A stretch of DNA of 50,014 bases from Elusimicrobiota bacterium (GTDB lineage Bacteria > Elusimicrobiota > Elusimicrobia > UBA1565 > UBA9628): positions 1 through 50,014 of the forward strand of contig JAUYSH010000085.1 of NCBI GenBank assembly GCA_030696455.1. The letters run 5' to 3'. Shown here in pieces: positions 9,159-17,076 of this stretch; the first letter of the stretch is position 1, and every line of letters starts with the position of its first letter. The position numbers and the translations under genes were made by a program. The notes under the pieces were generated by a model. That model did no database searches, had not been told where the DNA came from, and was given only the letters and a program-made list of their open reading frames with translations.

Positions 9159-9188
9159 GTGGCAATCGACCCGGATTCGTACTATACT
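9159..9188 (+). promoter_or_regulatory. Probable promoter for the small-protein/nucleotidyltransferase pair
   Basis: TATACT at 9183-9188 is a good -10 box. The -35 region (GTGGCA, 9159-9164, 18-base spacer) is weak. The expected start of transcription coincides with the ATG at 9195, so the message is probably leaderless. Confidence 0.45.
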
Positions 9189-9194
9189 GAGAGC

Positions 9195-9407
9195 ATGGAG
9201 CGCATGAAAAGAGTCGTTAAAGTGATCCCCGCCGGCACTTGGCCGGACTCGCGGGCGGATCAGCGCGCTTATTGGCTCTCGCGGCCTCCTTCGGAGCGCG
9301 TTCAGGCCGGAAGAGAATTGCAGCGAAAGATGCACTGGTGGATGACCGGCCGCGAGTTTCCGAGGAAAATGGATAAAGTGGTTCGCGTCTTTCGATACGA
9401 TCAATGA
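9195..9407 (+). CDS. Small basic protein paired with a nucleotidyltransferase
   Basis: 70 residues from the ATG at 9195, chosen because a TATACT box ends six bases upstream, leaving no room for the longer reading. The protein is basic and contains RAYWLSRPPSERVQAGRELQ, a pattern I associate with small proteins next to AbiEii/MNT-like nucleotidyltransferases. It ends in VVRVFRYD. Its stop overlaps the start of the nucleotidyltransferase (ATGA), so the two are co-translated. The arrangement resembles a toxin-antitoxin module or a two-part defence/regulatory unit, but neither role is shown. A second pair of this general kind lies at 47776-48487 with the gene order reversed. Confidence 0.6.
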   Translation: MERMKRVVKVIPAGTWPDSRADQRAYWLSRPPSERVQAGRELQRKMHWWMTGREFPRKMDKVVRVFRYDQ

Positions 9408-9880
9408 GCCGGGACTCTTCGGATGATTTCGGCTCGGATGATTTCGACAGAATCGTCGCCTCTCTCAATAAGCATCATGTCGACTTTATGATCATCGGCG
9501 GCTTTGCCGTCGTCTACCATGGCCACATCCGTGCCACGAAAGACCTCGACCTCTATATTCGGCGGACCGACGAAAATGCCGAAAGGGCGGTCGCCGCGCT
9601 TGAGGAAGTGGGTTTCGGCTCACCCGAGATGACGCCGCAAGTGTTTACCGCCGACAATGGGATTTCTCTGGGCACTCGGCCGCTCCAGATCGACGTCATG
9701 TCCAATCTCCGGGGTGTCGATTTCGACACAGCCTGGGCTCGCCGAGAGACCGGCTCCTTCGGGCGGGAAACCGTAAACTACATTTCTCGCGAGGACCTCA
9801 TCAGCAATAAGCACGCGGCGGGCCGGCCGTTGGACCTTGATGACGCCCGTGAATTGGAGAAGGGGAGAGATTCGAAATAG
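9404..9880 (+). CDS. MNT-fold nucleotidyltransferase (AbiEii/DUF6036-like)
   Basis: 158 residues. Residues 25-50 read VDFMIIGGFAVVYHG and then RATKDLDLYI, the GG...hGh..T.DlDl signature of nucleotidyltransferase-fold proteins, where the two Asp residues bind metal. A third acidic position is likely in LQIDVMSN. The C-terminal REDLISNKHAAGRPLDLDDARELE matches the typical end of these proteins, where a Lys and an Asp pack against the active site. Translationally coupled to the 70-residue protein upstream. Such proteins often act as toxins that add nucleotides to tRNA or to a partner protein, but the target here is unknown. Base composition is a little less GC-rich than the flanking ribosomal genes. 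Confidence 0.75.
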   Translation: MSRDSSDDFGSDDFDRIVASLNKHHVDFMIIGGFAVVYHGHIRATKDLDLYIRRTDENAERAVAALEEVGFGSPEMTPQVFTADNGISLGTRPLQIDVMSNLRGVDFDTAWARRETGSFGRETVNYISREDLISNKHAAGRPLDLDDARELEKGRDSK

Positions 9881-9898
9881 TCGAGGCCGCGGCCTTGC

Positions 9899-9927
9899 TT
9901 GCGCTTCGTCGGTGGTTTTGTTATGAT
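9899..9927 (+). promoter_or_regulatory. Promoter of rplU-rpmA
   Basis: TTGCGC (9899-9904), 17-base spacer, TATGAT (9922-9927). The rplU ribosome site AGAGGAG sits at 9941-9947, before the ATG at 9953. Confidence 0.5.
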
Positions 9928-9952
9928 GTACGCCTACCTCAAGAGGAGTCCT

Positions 9953-10264
9953 ATGTACGCGATTATCGAGACGGGCGGAAAACAACTTTGGGTCATTCCC
10001 GGCGAGACCGTCAAGGTCGAGAAGCTGGAGGCCAAGGAAGGCGAGACGCTGACGTTCAACGCGCTCTGGGCCGTCGGAGACGCTCCGGAAGGCCAGGAGC
10101 CGAAGTCCACGCGCAGCGCGAAGGTCACGGCGACCGTCGTCAAGCAGGGCCGCGGACCCAAGATCATCGTCTTCAAGAAGCGCACGAAGAAAGCGTACAA
10201 GAAGACCCAGGGCCATCGTCAGTGGCTCACGTCGATCAAAATCGAGAGCATTTCCTTAAACTAA
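9953..10264 (+). CDS. rplU: 50S ribosomal protein L21
   Basis: 103 residues, the usual size. It opens [14 protein letters not shown], the conserved L21 N-terminus, and carries [20 protein letters not shown], the basic rRNA-binding stretch, before TSIKIESI. The start follows AGAGGAG by five bases; a longer reading would begin before the promoter -10 box. Part of the large ribosomal subunit. One base separates it from rpmA, and obgE follows: the common rplU-rpmA-obgE order. Confidence 0.97.
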   Translation: MYAIIETGGKQLWVIPGETVKVEKLEAKEGETLTFNALWAVGDAPEGQEPKSTRSAKVTATVVKQGRGPKIIVFKKRTKKAYKKTQGHRQWLTSIKIESISLN

Positions 10265-10265
10265 T

Positions 10266-10568
10266 ATGGCTTCAACAAAAGCACAGGGCTCATCGTCAAA
10301 CGGCCGGGATTCCCACGGTCAACGCCTCGGCGTCAAGCGCTACGGCGGAGAAGTCGTCAAGGCCGGCATGGTCATCATGCGCCAGCGCGGCACCAAGATC
10401 CTTCCCGGCCTCAACGTCGGCCGCGGCAAGGACGACACGCTGTTCGCGAAGATCAACGGCGTCGTGACGTTCGAGTGGGCGTACAAGGACAAGAAGCGCG
10501 CGTCCGTGTACCCCGCCGGCGACGCGAGGACCGTGACGGCGAAGACGCTCGCGAAATCCGCCAAGTAG
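10266..10568 (+). CDS. rpmA: 50S ribosomal protein L27
   Basis: 100 residues. Residues 8-25 ([17 protein letters not shown]) are the L27 signature, whose flexible N-terminus reaches the peptidyl-transferase centre. [20 protein letters not shown] follows. There is no cleavable N-terminal extension of the Firmicutes kind. It starts one base after the rplU stop and is followed by two strong hairpins. Confidence 0.97.
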   Translation: MASTKAQGSSSNGRDSHGQRLGVKRYGGEVVKAGMVIMRQRGTKILPGLNVGRGKDDTLFAKINGVVTFEWAYKDKKRASVYPAGDARTVTAKTLAKSAK

Positions 10569-10574
10569 ATCGAC

Positions 10575-10626
10575 TCGGCGCGCTCGCGCGCGCCGACGAC
10601 GGCCGCCGGCAATGCCGGCGGCCGTC
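10575..10626 (+). terminator. Two tandem hairpins after rpmA
   Basis: The first stem is TCGGCGCGC / GCGCGCCGA (10575-10583, 10588-10596) with loop TCGC. The second has 13 base pairs around an AAT loop (10598-10626). Only CCGCTTT follows, so the U-tract is poor. They may attenuate rather than end transcription before obgE, which starts 16 bases later. Confidence 0.55.
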
Positions 10627-10642
10627 CGCTTTAGGGTAACAC

Positions 10643-11965
10643 ATGAACTTCATCGATAAAGTCAAAGTCTATGTCGCCGCCGGCGACGGCGGCGACGGCT
10701 GTCTCTCGTTCAAGCACGAGAAGTACATGGAGTGGGGCGGACCCAACGGCGGCGACGGCGGACGCGGCGGCGACGTCTGGTTCGTCGCGGCCTCGCGCCT
10801 GACCACCTTGATGGACCTGCACTTCCGCCCGCACGTGACCGCGGGCCGCGGCGGCCACGGCAAGGGATCACACAAACATGGCGCCGCAGGCGCCATGGTC
10901 GAGATCCCGGTTCCCGTCGGCACGCTCATCTATCGCGACGGCGTGCTCGTCGCCGACCTCCACAAGGAAGGCCAGCGCTGGCGCGCCGGCGAGGGCGGCC
11001 GAGGCGGCCGCGGCAACTGGTCCTTCAAGACCCGCCTCAACAACGCGCCTCGCCTGGCCGAGAAGGGGGGCCCCGGGGAAAGGATCACGCTCGACATGGA
11101 GCTCAAGCTCCTCGCCGACGTCGGCCTCGTCGGCTACCCCAACGCCGGCAAGTCGAGCTTCGTCTCCCGCGTGTCCAACGCCCGCCCGAAGATCGCCAAC
11201 TACCCGTTCACCACCTTGTCGCCCAACCTCGGCGTCGCCTACCACAAGCACGTGAGCTTCGTCGTGGCCGATCTTCCGGGCCTTATCGAGGGCGCGGCCG
11301 ACGGCAAGGGCCTGGGGGTCAAGTTCCTCAAGCACACCGAGCGCTGCCGCCTGCTCATCCACCTCATCGATCCCGCCGGCTATATGGGCGAGTCCCCGCT
11401 CGAGGGGATCAAGACGATCGAGGGTGAGCTGAAGAAGTTCAGCCCCAAGCTCAAGAGCAAGCCCAAGCTCCTCGTGCTCAACAAGATGGACCTTCCCGAG
11501 AGCGCGGAGGTCCTCAAGACGTTGAAGAAGAAGCACAAGGGGATCCTGGCGATCTCGGTGGCCACCGGCGACGGCGTGGACGTCCTGCTCGACAAGATCA
11601 TCGCCGAGCTCGCCAAGCACGACGGGCCCATCCATTTCGCGGAGAAGACGGTCGACGACTCGATCCACAAGGTCGAGCAGGGCTTCGTCGTCGAGAACCT
11701 CGGCGGCGGGCATTTCCATCTCAAGGGGAAGTTCGTCGAGCGCGCCTCGGCGATGCTCGACGTCAGCCTGCCGGAGGCGATCAACCGCTATCAGCACACG
11801 CTCAAGCGCATCGGCGTGGACCGCGCCCTCAAGAAGGCCGGCGTGCAGAACGGCGACCGCGTCCGCTGCGGGGAGTTCGAGTTCGAGTGGTCGAACAACC
11901 CGCTCAAGCGCCTGAACCAGAAGCGCGGCGACGGCCGCACGCGGATCGGCATCGGCAAGAAATAA
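10643..11965 (+). CDS. obgE: GTPase Obg/CgtA
   Basis: 440 residues with all three Obg parts. The glycine-rich N-terminal fold runs to about residue 157 (AGDGGDGCLSFKHEK, GPNGGDGGRGGDVWF). The GTPase domain has GYPNAGKSSFVS (G1), DLPGLIEGA (G3) and LNKMDLPE (G4). A C-terminal OCT domain of about 75 residues is present (IHKVEQGFVVENLGGGHF to GDRVRCGEFEFEW). Obg binds the 50S subunit and (p)ppGpp and couples ribosome assembly to growth. The Obg-fold repeats are complete. Its TAA overlaps the ATG of hpnC by one base, an unusual coupling of a ribosome-assembly GTPase to isoprenoid synthesis. Confidence 0.97.
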   Translation: MNFIDKVKVYVAAGDGGDGCLSFKHEKYMEWGGPNGGDGGRGGDVWFVAASRLTTLMDLHFRPHVTAGRGGHGKGSHKHGAAGAMVEIPVPVGTLIYRDGVLVADLHKEGQRWRAGEGGRGGRGNWSFKTRLNNAPRLAEKGGPGERITLDMELKLLADVGLVGYPNAGKSSFVSRVSNARPKIANYPFTTLSPNLGVAYHKHVSFVVADLPGLIEGAADGKGLGVKFLKHTERCRLLIHLIDPAGYMGESPLEGIKTIEGELKKFSPKLKSKPKLLVLNKMDLPESAEVLKTLKKKHKGILAISVATGDGVDVLLDKIIAELAKHDGPIHFAEKTVDDSIHKVEQGFVVENLGGGHFHLKGKFVERASAMLDVSLPEAINRYQHTLKRIGVDRALKKAGVQNGDRVRCGEFEFEWSNNPLKRLNQKRGDGRTRIGIGKK

Positions 11966-12852
11966 TGGCGGATACGCTCAAGGCCTACGAGGCGAAGCTC
12001 TCGGATCCGAACGACGTCTCCGGGGCTTATCGCTTCTGCCAGGACCTGGCGGATTCTCATTACGAGAACTTCCCGGTCGCGTCCTTGCTCCTTCCGAAGC
12101 GCCTGCGCAAGCATGTCGCGGCTCTTTACGCCTTCGCGCGCATCGCCGACGACATGTCGGATGAGCCCGAGTACGAGGGCCGGCGCCGGGAGTGCCTGCT
12201 CAACTGGCGGTCTATGTTGGCCGACACGGGCAAGCGCCCCCCGACGCACCCGGTCTTCGTCGCCCTCGGCCGGACGATCAAGGAGCTCGACCTTCCCAAG
12301 GAGCCCTTCGACGATCTCCTCTCCGCTTTTCTTCAGGACACGGAGAAAAGCCGTTACGCGACCTACGACGAGGTCCTCGATTACTGCCGGCGTTCGGCTA
12401 ATCCGGTCGGGCGCATCGTCCTCATGATCCACGGCTACAAGGATCCCGAGCTGTTCCGCTACTCGGACGCGATCTGCACGGCCCTTCAGCTGGCTAATTT
12501 CTGGCAGGACGTGTCCGTCGACCTGAAGAAGGACCGCATCTATATTCCGGAAGAAGATTTTTCTTCTCACGGCTACTCCGAGGCCGACCTGCGCATGGGC
12601 GTCTACAACGACCGTTTCAAGAGCCTCATGAAGTTCGAGGTCTCCCGCGCGCGCTCACTGTTCGACCAGGGCAAGCCCCTTCCGGAAAAGCTGCACTGGC
12701 CGCTTTCCCTCGAGATCCGCCTGACCTGGTACGGCGGCATGCAGATCCTCAAGCTGATCCACAAGCTCGACTTCGACACCATCCGCACGCGTCCGATCCT
12801 GAAGAAAAGGGAGTGGATCCCTCTGGTCGCGCGTGCCCTCATCGGCACATGA
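11965..12852 (+). CDS. hpnC: Squalene/phytoene synthase family protein HpnC
   Basis: 295 residues from the ATG at 11965, which overlaps the obgE stop. Trans-isoprenyl diphosphate synthase family, all-helical. The first aspartate-rich motif is ARIADDMSDE and the second NFWQDVSVDLKKDRIYIP; both bind diphosphate through magnesium. In the characterised HpnCDE pathway, HpnC converts presqualene diphosphate to hydroxysqualene. hpnD and hpnE follow directly, overlapping in the same direction, so assignment to the three-step squalene route is firm. The protein is a little longer at its C-terminus than HpnD. Confidence 0.9.
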   Translation: MADTLKAYEAKLSDPNDVSGAYRFCQDLADSHYENFPVASLLLPKRLRKHVAALYAFARIADDMSDEPEYEGRRRECLLNWRSMLADTGKRPPTHPVFVALGRTIKELDLPKEPFDDLLSAFLQDTEKSRYATYDEVLDYCRRSANPVGRIVLMIHGYKDPELFRYSDAICTALQLANFWQDVSVDLKKDRIYIPEEDFSSHGYSEADLRMGVYNDRFKSLMKFEVSRARSLFDQGKPLPEKLHWPLSLEIRLTWYGGMQILKLIHKLDFDTIRTRPILKKREWIPLVARALIGT

Positions 12853-13688
12853 CCTCCGTGCCGCCTCGCGCCGAGAAGAAGTCGAATTTCTTCCTGGGCT
12901 TCCTGCTGCTGCCGAAGCCCAAGCGCGAGGCGCTCTCCGCCGTCTACGCATACTGCCGCCTCATCGACGACATCGTCGACGAACCCGGTTCCAAAGATGA
13001 GGCGCGCCGCCAGCTCGTTTTTTGGCGCGAGGAGATCGAGCGGCTGTATGACGGGAAGCCCGGGCACGCGGTCTCGCGGGGGCTGCAGAAGGCGATCGCC
13101 GACTATAAGATCCCCAAGGACGCTTTCCTCGAGATGATCCGCGGCTGCGCGATGGACCTCGACGGGGCCCGCTACGAGACGATCGAGGACCTGGAGAGCT
13201 ACATGCGCGGCGTGGCGTCCTCGGTGGGGATCATGTGCGTGCACATCTTCGGCTGGACGCACACGCCCAAGGAGCGCATGTACGAGTTCGCGACGACTTT
13301 CGGCTATGCCTTCCAATTGACCAACATCATCCGCGACGTCGGCGCCGACCTCGAGATCGGCCGGGTCTATTTGCCGCTGTCGGAGATCAAAGAGGCCGGC
13401 TACTCCGTCGACCGCCTCGTCCTGCGCGACCACGGCTACGCCTTCGACCGCCTGATGCTCGGTCAGTACAAGCGCGCGAAGGGCTACTACGCGCGCGCCC
13501 GCAACCTCGTGGACTTTCGCGACCGGCCGGGGCTGCTGCCCGCCGAGGTCATGGCCCACGTCTACGAGGGCTTGCTCGACGAGATCAAGGAGCGCGAGTT
13601 CCGCGTCCTGTTCCAGAAGACGAGCCTGCCGGGCTACCGCAAGCTGGCGCTCGGCTTCAAGGCGTGGCTCTACTGCCATGGGCTCTGA
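12849..13688 (+). CDS. hpnD: Presqualene diphosphate synthase HpnD
   Basis: 279 residues. Its start overlaps the hpnC stop (ATGA). YAYCRLIDDIVDEPG and FQLTNIIRDVGADLEIGRVY are the two aspartate motifs of squalene/phytoene synthases. The enzyme joins two farnesyl diphosphates into presqualene diphosphate, the substrate of HpnC. It has the size and motif spacing of HpnD. A phytoene synthase is the alternative, but the hpnC-hpnD-hpnE order favours squalene. Confidence 0.9.
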   Translation: MTSVPPRAEKKSNFFLGFLLLPKPKREALSAVYAYCRLIDDIVDEPGSKDEARRQLVFWREEIERLYDGKPGHAVSRGLQKAIADYKIPKDAFLEMIRGCAMDLDGARYETIEDLESYMRGVASSVGIMCVHIFGWTHTPKERMYEFATTFGYAFQLTNIIRDVGADLEIGRVYLPLSEIKEAGYSVDRLVLRDHGYAFDRLMLGQYKRAKGYYARARNLVDFRDRPGLLPAEVMAHVYEGLLDEIKEREFRVLFQKTSLPGYRKLALGFKAWLYCHGL

Positions 13689-15003
13689 GAAGACCGACGC
13701 GATCGTGCTCGGCGGCGGCTTCGCGGGGCTCTCCTGCGCGGTCGCGCTCGCCGAGAAGGGAAAAAAGGTCCTCGTTCTCGATAAAAAGCCGCATCTTGGA
13801 GGACGGGCTTATTCGTTCCGGGAAAACGGCCTCGACATCGACAACGGCCAGCATCTGTTCATGGGGTGCTATTTCGCGACAATAAAATTTCTGAAAACGA
13901 TCGGCACCCACGACAAGCTCGACGTCTATCAAGACGTGGTCGTGGATTACGCCGAGGCCGGGGGCAAGCGCGACCGCTTGGCGTGCCCGTCATGGCTTCC
14001 CGCCCCGCTGCATCTGGCGGCCGGGCTCCTCGGGCTCAAGGGCGTGTCGTTCCGTGAGAAATCGGCCTTATTGTCGTTCGACCGCTCGCTCAAGTCCATG
14101 AAATCCGGCCCGATCCCCGAGGCCGTCGAGAAGCTGACGGTCCGCGCCTGGCTGACTTCGCTCGGCCTTTCCGCCAATTTCCAGACCCGCTTCTTCGACC
14201 CCGCCGCGATCGGCATCCTCAACGACTCTCCCGATGTCGCCTCGGCCGCGGGCTTCGTCCAGGCCCTGCGGACGATGTTCTTCACGGGCGCGGAGTCCTC
14301 GCGCTTCGCGCTGGCCAAGACCGGGCTCTCCGAGCTGTACACCGACGCGGCGCGCGACTTCGTCGAGGCGCGCGGCGGGCGCGTCATCTCCAACGCGAAG
14401 GCGGCGGGCCTCATCGAGCGCGACGGCCGCGTGCGCGGCATCGTGACCGACATGGACTCGCGCTTCGAGGCGGGTCATGTCGTTTCTACGCTGCCTCCGT
14501 GGGATCTGAAGAAAATCGGTATTCCCTCCGCTCTGCGCGGCCCGTGGGAAGACCTCAAGCCCGCGCCGATCGTCGGCGTGACCATGAAGCTCGACCGCCC
14601 GGTGATGACCGAGCGATTCCTCGGGATGCTCCACACCGAGACCCACTGGGTTTTCAACAAGACCTTGGTCCATGGCACGAAGGAAGAGGGGCAGACGGTG
14701 GCGGTCGTCATTTCGGGAGCGCATAAGCAGATCGGGTACTCGCCCGAGAAGATCATGGCCGCCGCGACGCGGGATCTGGCGGCGTGCCTGCCCGAGTTCT
14801 CGAAAGCGAAGATCTTGGCGAGCAAAGTCGTCAAAGAACCCTTCGCGACCTTGTCCCCGCAGCCCGGCTCCGAGGCCAAGCGCCCCGAGCCCGGAACCGG
14901 CATGCCCGGCTTCGCCTTCGCCGGCGACTGGACGCGCACCGGCTTCCCCGCGACGATCGAGTCGGCCTGCCTGTCCGGCCAGATCGCCGCCGGACGGCTC
15001 TAA
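13678..15003 (+). CDS. hpnE: Hydroxysqualene dehydroxylase HpnE (FAD-dependent)
   Basis: 441 residues. The N-terminal AIVLGGGFAGLSCAVALAEKG is the GxGxxG dinucleotide fold; LVLDKKPHLGGRAYSF and NGQHLFMGCY are typical of HpnE/phytoene-desaturase-like amine oxidases. The C-terminal FAFAGDWTRTGFPATIESA is the second FAD-contact motif. It reduces hydroxysqualene to squalene, the last step of the HpnCDE route. It overlaps hpnD by 11 bases. No squalene-hopene cyclase or carotenoid gene is visible in the window, so the final product (hopanoids, sterol-like or squalene-derived pigment) is open. The TAA lies at the edge of a perfect 20-bp palindrome. Confidence 0.9.
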   Translation: MGSEKTDAIVLGGGFAGLSCAVALAEKGKKVLVLDKKPHLGGRAYSFRENGLDIDNGQHLFMGCYFATIKFLKTIGTHDKLDVYQDVVVDYAEAGGKRDRLACPSWLPAPLHLAAGLLGLKGVSFREKSALLSFDRSLKSMKSGPIPEAVEKLTVRAWLTSLGLSANFQTRFFDPAAIGILNDSPDVASAAGFVQALRTMFFTGAESSRFALAKTGLSELYTDAARDFVEARGGRVISNAKAAGLIERDGRVRGIVTDMDSRFEAGHVVSTLPPWDLKKIGIPSALRGPWEDLKPAPIVGVTMKLDRPVMTERFLGMLHTETHWVFNKTLVHGTKEEGQTVAVVISGAHKQIGYSPEKIMAAATRDLAACLPEFSKAKILASKVVKEPFATLSPQPGSEAKRPEPGTGMPGFAFAGDWTRTGFPATIESACLSGQIAAGRL

Positions 15004-15026
15004 CTGTTTCCGGAAACAGTTATAAT
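15002..15026 (+). promoter_or_regulatory. Perfect 20-bp palindrome abutting the dcd -10 box
   Basis: AACTGTTTCCGGAAACAGTT (15002-15021) is a perfect palindrome. It begins inside the hpnE stop codon, and its last T is the first base of TATAAT (15021-15026). No good -35 box precedes it. It could be an operator in the promoter spacer or a terminator hairpin (8-bp stem, CCGG loop) followed by an AT-rich run. Confidence 0.6.
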
Positions 15027-15054
15027 TTATCACCACCCGACGGAGGAGCCCGAG

Positions 15055-15618
15055 ATGATCAAGTCCGATATTTGGATCCGCGAGATGTCCCAGACCAAGA
15101 AGATGATCGACCCGTTCGTCGAGCATCAGGACGGCAAGGACAAGATCTCCTACGGGCTGTCTTCTTATGGTTACGATATCCGCGTCGCGGACGAATATAA
15201 AGTCTTCACGAACGTGCATGGCACCCTCGTCGATCCAAAGAACTTCGACGAGAAGGCGTTCGTCGACATCAAGGCCCCGACCTGCGTCGTCCCGCCGAAC
15301 TCCTTCGCGCTGGCCCGCTCCCTCGAGAAGTTCTCGATCCCTCGCGACGTGCTCGCGGTTTGCCTGGGCAAATCCACTTACGCCCGCTGCGGCATCATCA
15401 TCAACGTGACCCCTCTTGAGCCCGGCTGGGAGGGGTTCTTGACCATCGAGATTTCCAACACCACGCCGCTGCCCGCGAAGATCTACTCCAACGAGGGCAT
15501 CGCCCAGCTCCTGTTCTTCGGAGGCGATCAGCTCTGCGAGACCTCCTACTCCGACCGCAAGGGCAAGTACATGGACCAGGTCGGCGTGGTCCTGCCCCGC
15601 ATACTCGCCGCCAAGTGA
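15055..15618 (+). CDS. dcd: dCTP deaminase
   Basis: 187 residues, the normal length. The enzyme deaminates dCTP to dUTP for dTMP synthesis, as a homotrimer. Conserved segments: [55 protein letters not shown] (substrate binding, with the catalytic Glu in the following FLTIEISN) and [10 protein letters not shown]. The ATG follows GGAGGAG by a few bases. Whether it is the mono- or bifunctional (dUTP-forming versus dUMP-forming) type cannot be told from the sequence alone. The TGA overlaps the next start. Confidence 0.95.
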   Translation: MIKSDIWIREMSQTKKMIDPFVEHQDGKDKISYGLSSYGYDIRVADEYKVFTNVHGTLVDPKNFDEKAFVDIKAPTCVVPPNSFALARSLEKFSIPRDVLAVCLGKSTYARCGIIINVTPLEPGWEGFLTIEISNTTPLPAKIYSNEGIAQLLFFGGDQLCETSYSDRKGKYMDQVGVVLPRILAAK

Positions 15619-16172
15619 TGCTGAGCCTCCTGCTGTCGCTGGCCGCCATCGCGCACGCGGGAGCCCTCGGCGGCCATGAGCCCGCGGCGGCGCAGCCGGC
15701 CGTCGAGGCGGAGGACCGTGCCGCGGTGCTCGAGGAGATGTGGTCGCGGCGCATTCTATTGCCCGATCAGCCCGCCTGGGCGCCGGCGGACGCCCAGTTG
15801 CTCGGGCAGATCCGGATGGCCGAGGCCGACGCCCTGGCGTATTTGAGGAAAAAGGTGGGGAACACCCGCCGTTGGACCGCCCCGCGCCGCGGCAAGGAGG
15901 CCGGCCCCCGGCTGCTCACGAAGGAGGGCTACGAGAAGTATCTCTTCCACGTCACCCAGGACGCCCTCGCGTATTTCGAGAAAAAAGGCGCGGGCGCCAA
16001 GTGGGCGCTCAAGCTGACCGACTGGGACGGACGGCGCCTCTTCGACGGGGACGGCCGGTTGACCCCGGCGGGGCTCACGGTGTACACCCGCGCCAGGCTC
16101 AAGCTCGAGGTGTACTGGAAGTCGCCCAACGGCGAGGTTTTCGGCACGAGACGGCCTCCGGCCGCTCGTTAA
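15618..16172 (+). CDS. Exported protein of unknown function
   Basis: 184 residues from the ATG at 15618, overlapping the dcd stop by one base. The N-terminus ([19 protein letters not shown]) is a signal peptide with a probable cut after AHA. The mature protein is rich in Arg, Lys and Ala, with EEMWSRRILLPDQPAW, YLFHVTQDALAYFEKKG and DWDGRRLFDGDGRLTPAGLTVYTRARLKLE. I do not recognise a family. It is probably cotranscribed with dcd, which says little about its role. A hairpin that may end the operon follows at 16181-16196. Confidence 0.65.
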   Translation: MLSLLLSLAAIAHAGALGGHEPAAAQPAVEAEDRAAVLEEMWSRRILLPDQPAWAPADAQLLGQIRMAEADALAYLRKKVGNTRRWTAPRRGKEAGPRLLTKEGYEKYLFHVTQDALAYFEKKGAGAKWALKLTDWDGRRLFDGDGRLTPAGLTVYTRARLKLEVYWKSPNGEVFGTRRPPAAR

Positions 16173-16177
16173 TACCC

Positions 16178-16207
16178 TTGTTCCCCGACGGGGGAATTTG
16201 TTAAGAT
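16178..16207 (+). promoter_or_regulatory. Promoter of rplM-rpsI containing a terminator-like hairpin
   Basis: TTGTTC (16178-16183), 18-base spacer, TAAGAT (16202-16207), nine bases before the rplM ATG. The spacer holds TTCCCC-GACG-GGGGAA (16181-16196) followed by TTTGTT, which could terminate the dcd operon. No ribosome site precedes rplM. Confidence 0.5.
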
Positions 16208-16215
16208 TAACCACT

Positions 16216-16653
16216 ATGCCTCAGAACAGCTATATGCATCCTCCCCGCCAGGCGGCCACCAGCCGCAAATGGCATCACATCGACGCGAAGGGCCTCGTGC
16301 TCGGACGCATCGCGACGAAGGCCGCCGATCTACTTCGTGGAAAAGGCAAGGTCACCTACACCGATTACGTGGATTGCGGCGATTTCGTCGTCGTGACGAA
16401 CTGCAAGCAGATCAAGCTGACCGGCAACAAGCTCGATCAGAAGACCTATTTCTCCCACTCCGGCTTCGCCGGCGGAGCCAAGGTCATGCCCATGCGCCGT
16501 CAGATGGAGCGGGATTCCCGCCGCGTCATGATGCTCGCCGTGCGCCGCATGCTCCCCAAGAACCGCCTCGCCCGCAAGCAGATGGTTCGCCTCAAGATCT
16601 ACGTCGGCGACAAACACCCGCACTCGGCCGTCATCGCGCCGAAGGCAAAGTAA
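16216..16653 (+). CDS. rplM: 50S ribosomal protein L13
   Basis: 145 residues from the ATG at 16216, which follows the -10 box. RKWHHIDAKGLVLGRIATKAADLLRGK is the L13 opening; DYVDCGDFVVVTNCKQIKLTG, HSGFAGGAKVM and VRRMLPKNRLARKQMVRLKIY follow the family closely. Binds 23S rRNA early in 50S assembly. rpsI follows eight bases later, the usual L13-S9 pair. The short 5' leader suggests weak or leaderless initiation. Confidence 0.97.
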   Translation: MPQNSYMHPPRQAATSRKWHHIDAKGLVLGRIATKAADLLRGKGKVTYTDYVDCGDFVVVTNCKQIKLTGNKLDQKTYFSHSGFAGGAKVMPMRRQMERDSRRVMMLAVRRMLPKNRLARKQMVRLKIYVGDKHPHSAVIAPKAK

Positions 16654-16660
16654 GGAAACC

Positions 16661-17062
16661 ATGAGCAAAACCGAAGCGATCTGGGCCACCGGCCGCCGCA
16701 AAACCTCCGTCGCGCAGTGCCGCCTGCTGCCGAAGGGCGAAGGCAAAGTCACCGTCAACAAGAAGCCCGTCGAGATGTACTTCCACGGCCTTCCCCACCA
16801 GGTTCGGGACGTCACCGAGCCGATCACGATCATCGAAGCCGCCAAGAACCATGACTACATCGTCAAGGTCGTCGGCGGCGGCATCTCCGGCCAGGCCGGA
16901 GCGGCCCGCCACGCCATCTCCCGCGCCCTCGTCAAGCTCGACGAGAAGCACAAGAAGGCCCTTCGCGCCGCCGGCTTCCTGACCCGCGACCCCCGCATGG
17001 TCGAGCGCAAGAAGCCCGGTCAGCCGAAAGCCCGCAAGCGCTTCCAGTTCTCGAAGCGTTGA
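16661..17062 (+). CDS. rpsI: 30S ribosomal protein S9
   Basis: 133 residues. ATGRRKTSVAQCRLLPKGEGKVTVN is the S9 N-terminus. GGGISGQAGAARHAISRALV and the tail GQPKARKRFQFSKR, whose last residues reach the P-site tRNA, are canonical. AGGAAACC precedes the ATG. Second gene of the rplM-rpsI operon. Confidence 0.97.
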   Translation: MSKTEAIWATGRRKTSVAQCRLLPKGEGKVTVNKKPVEMYFHGLPHQVRDVTEPITIIEAAKNHDYIVKVVGGGISGQAGAARHAISRALVKLDEKHKKALRAAGFLTRDPRMVERKKPGQPKARKRFQFSKR

Positions 17063-17076
17063 TCGGACCGTCTCCC

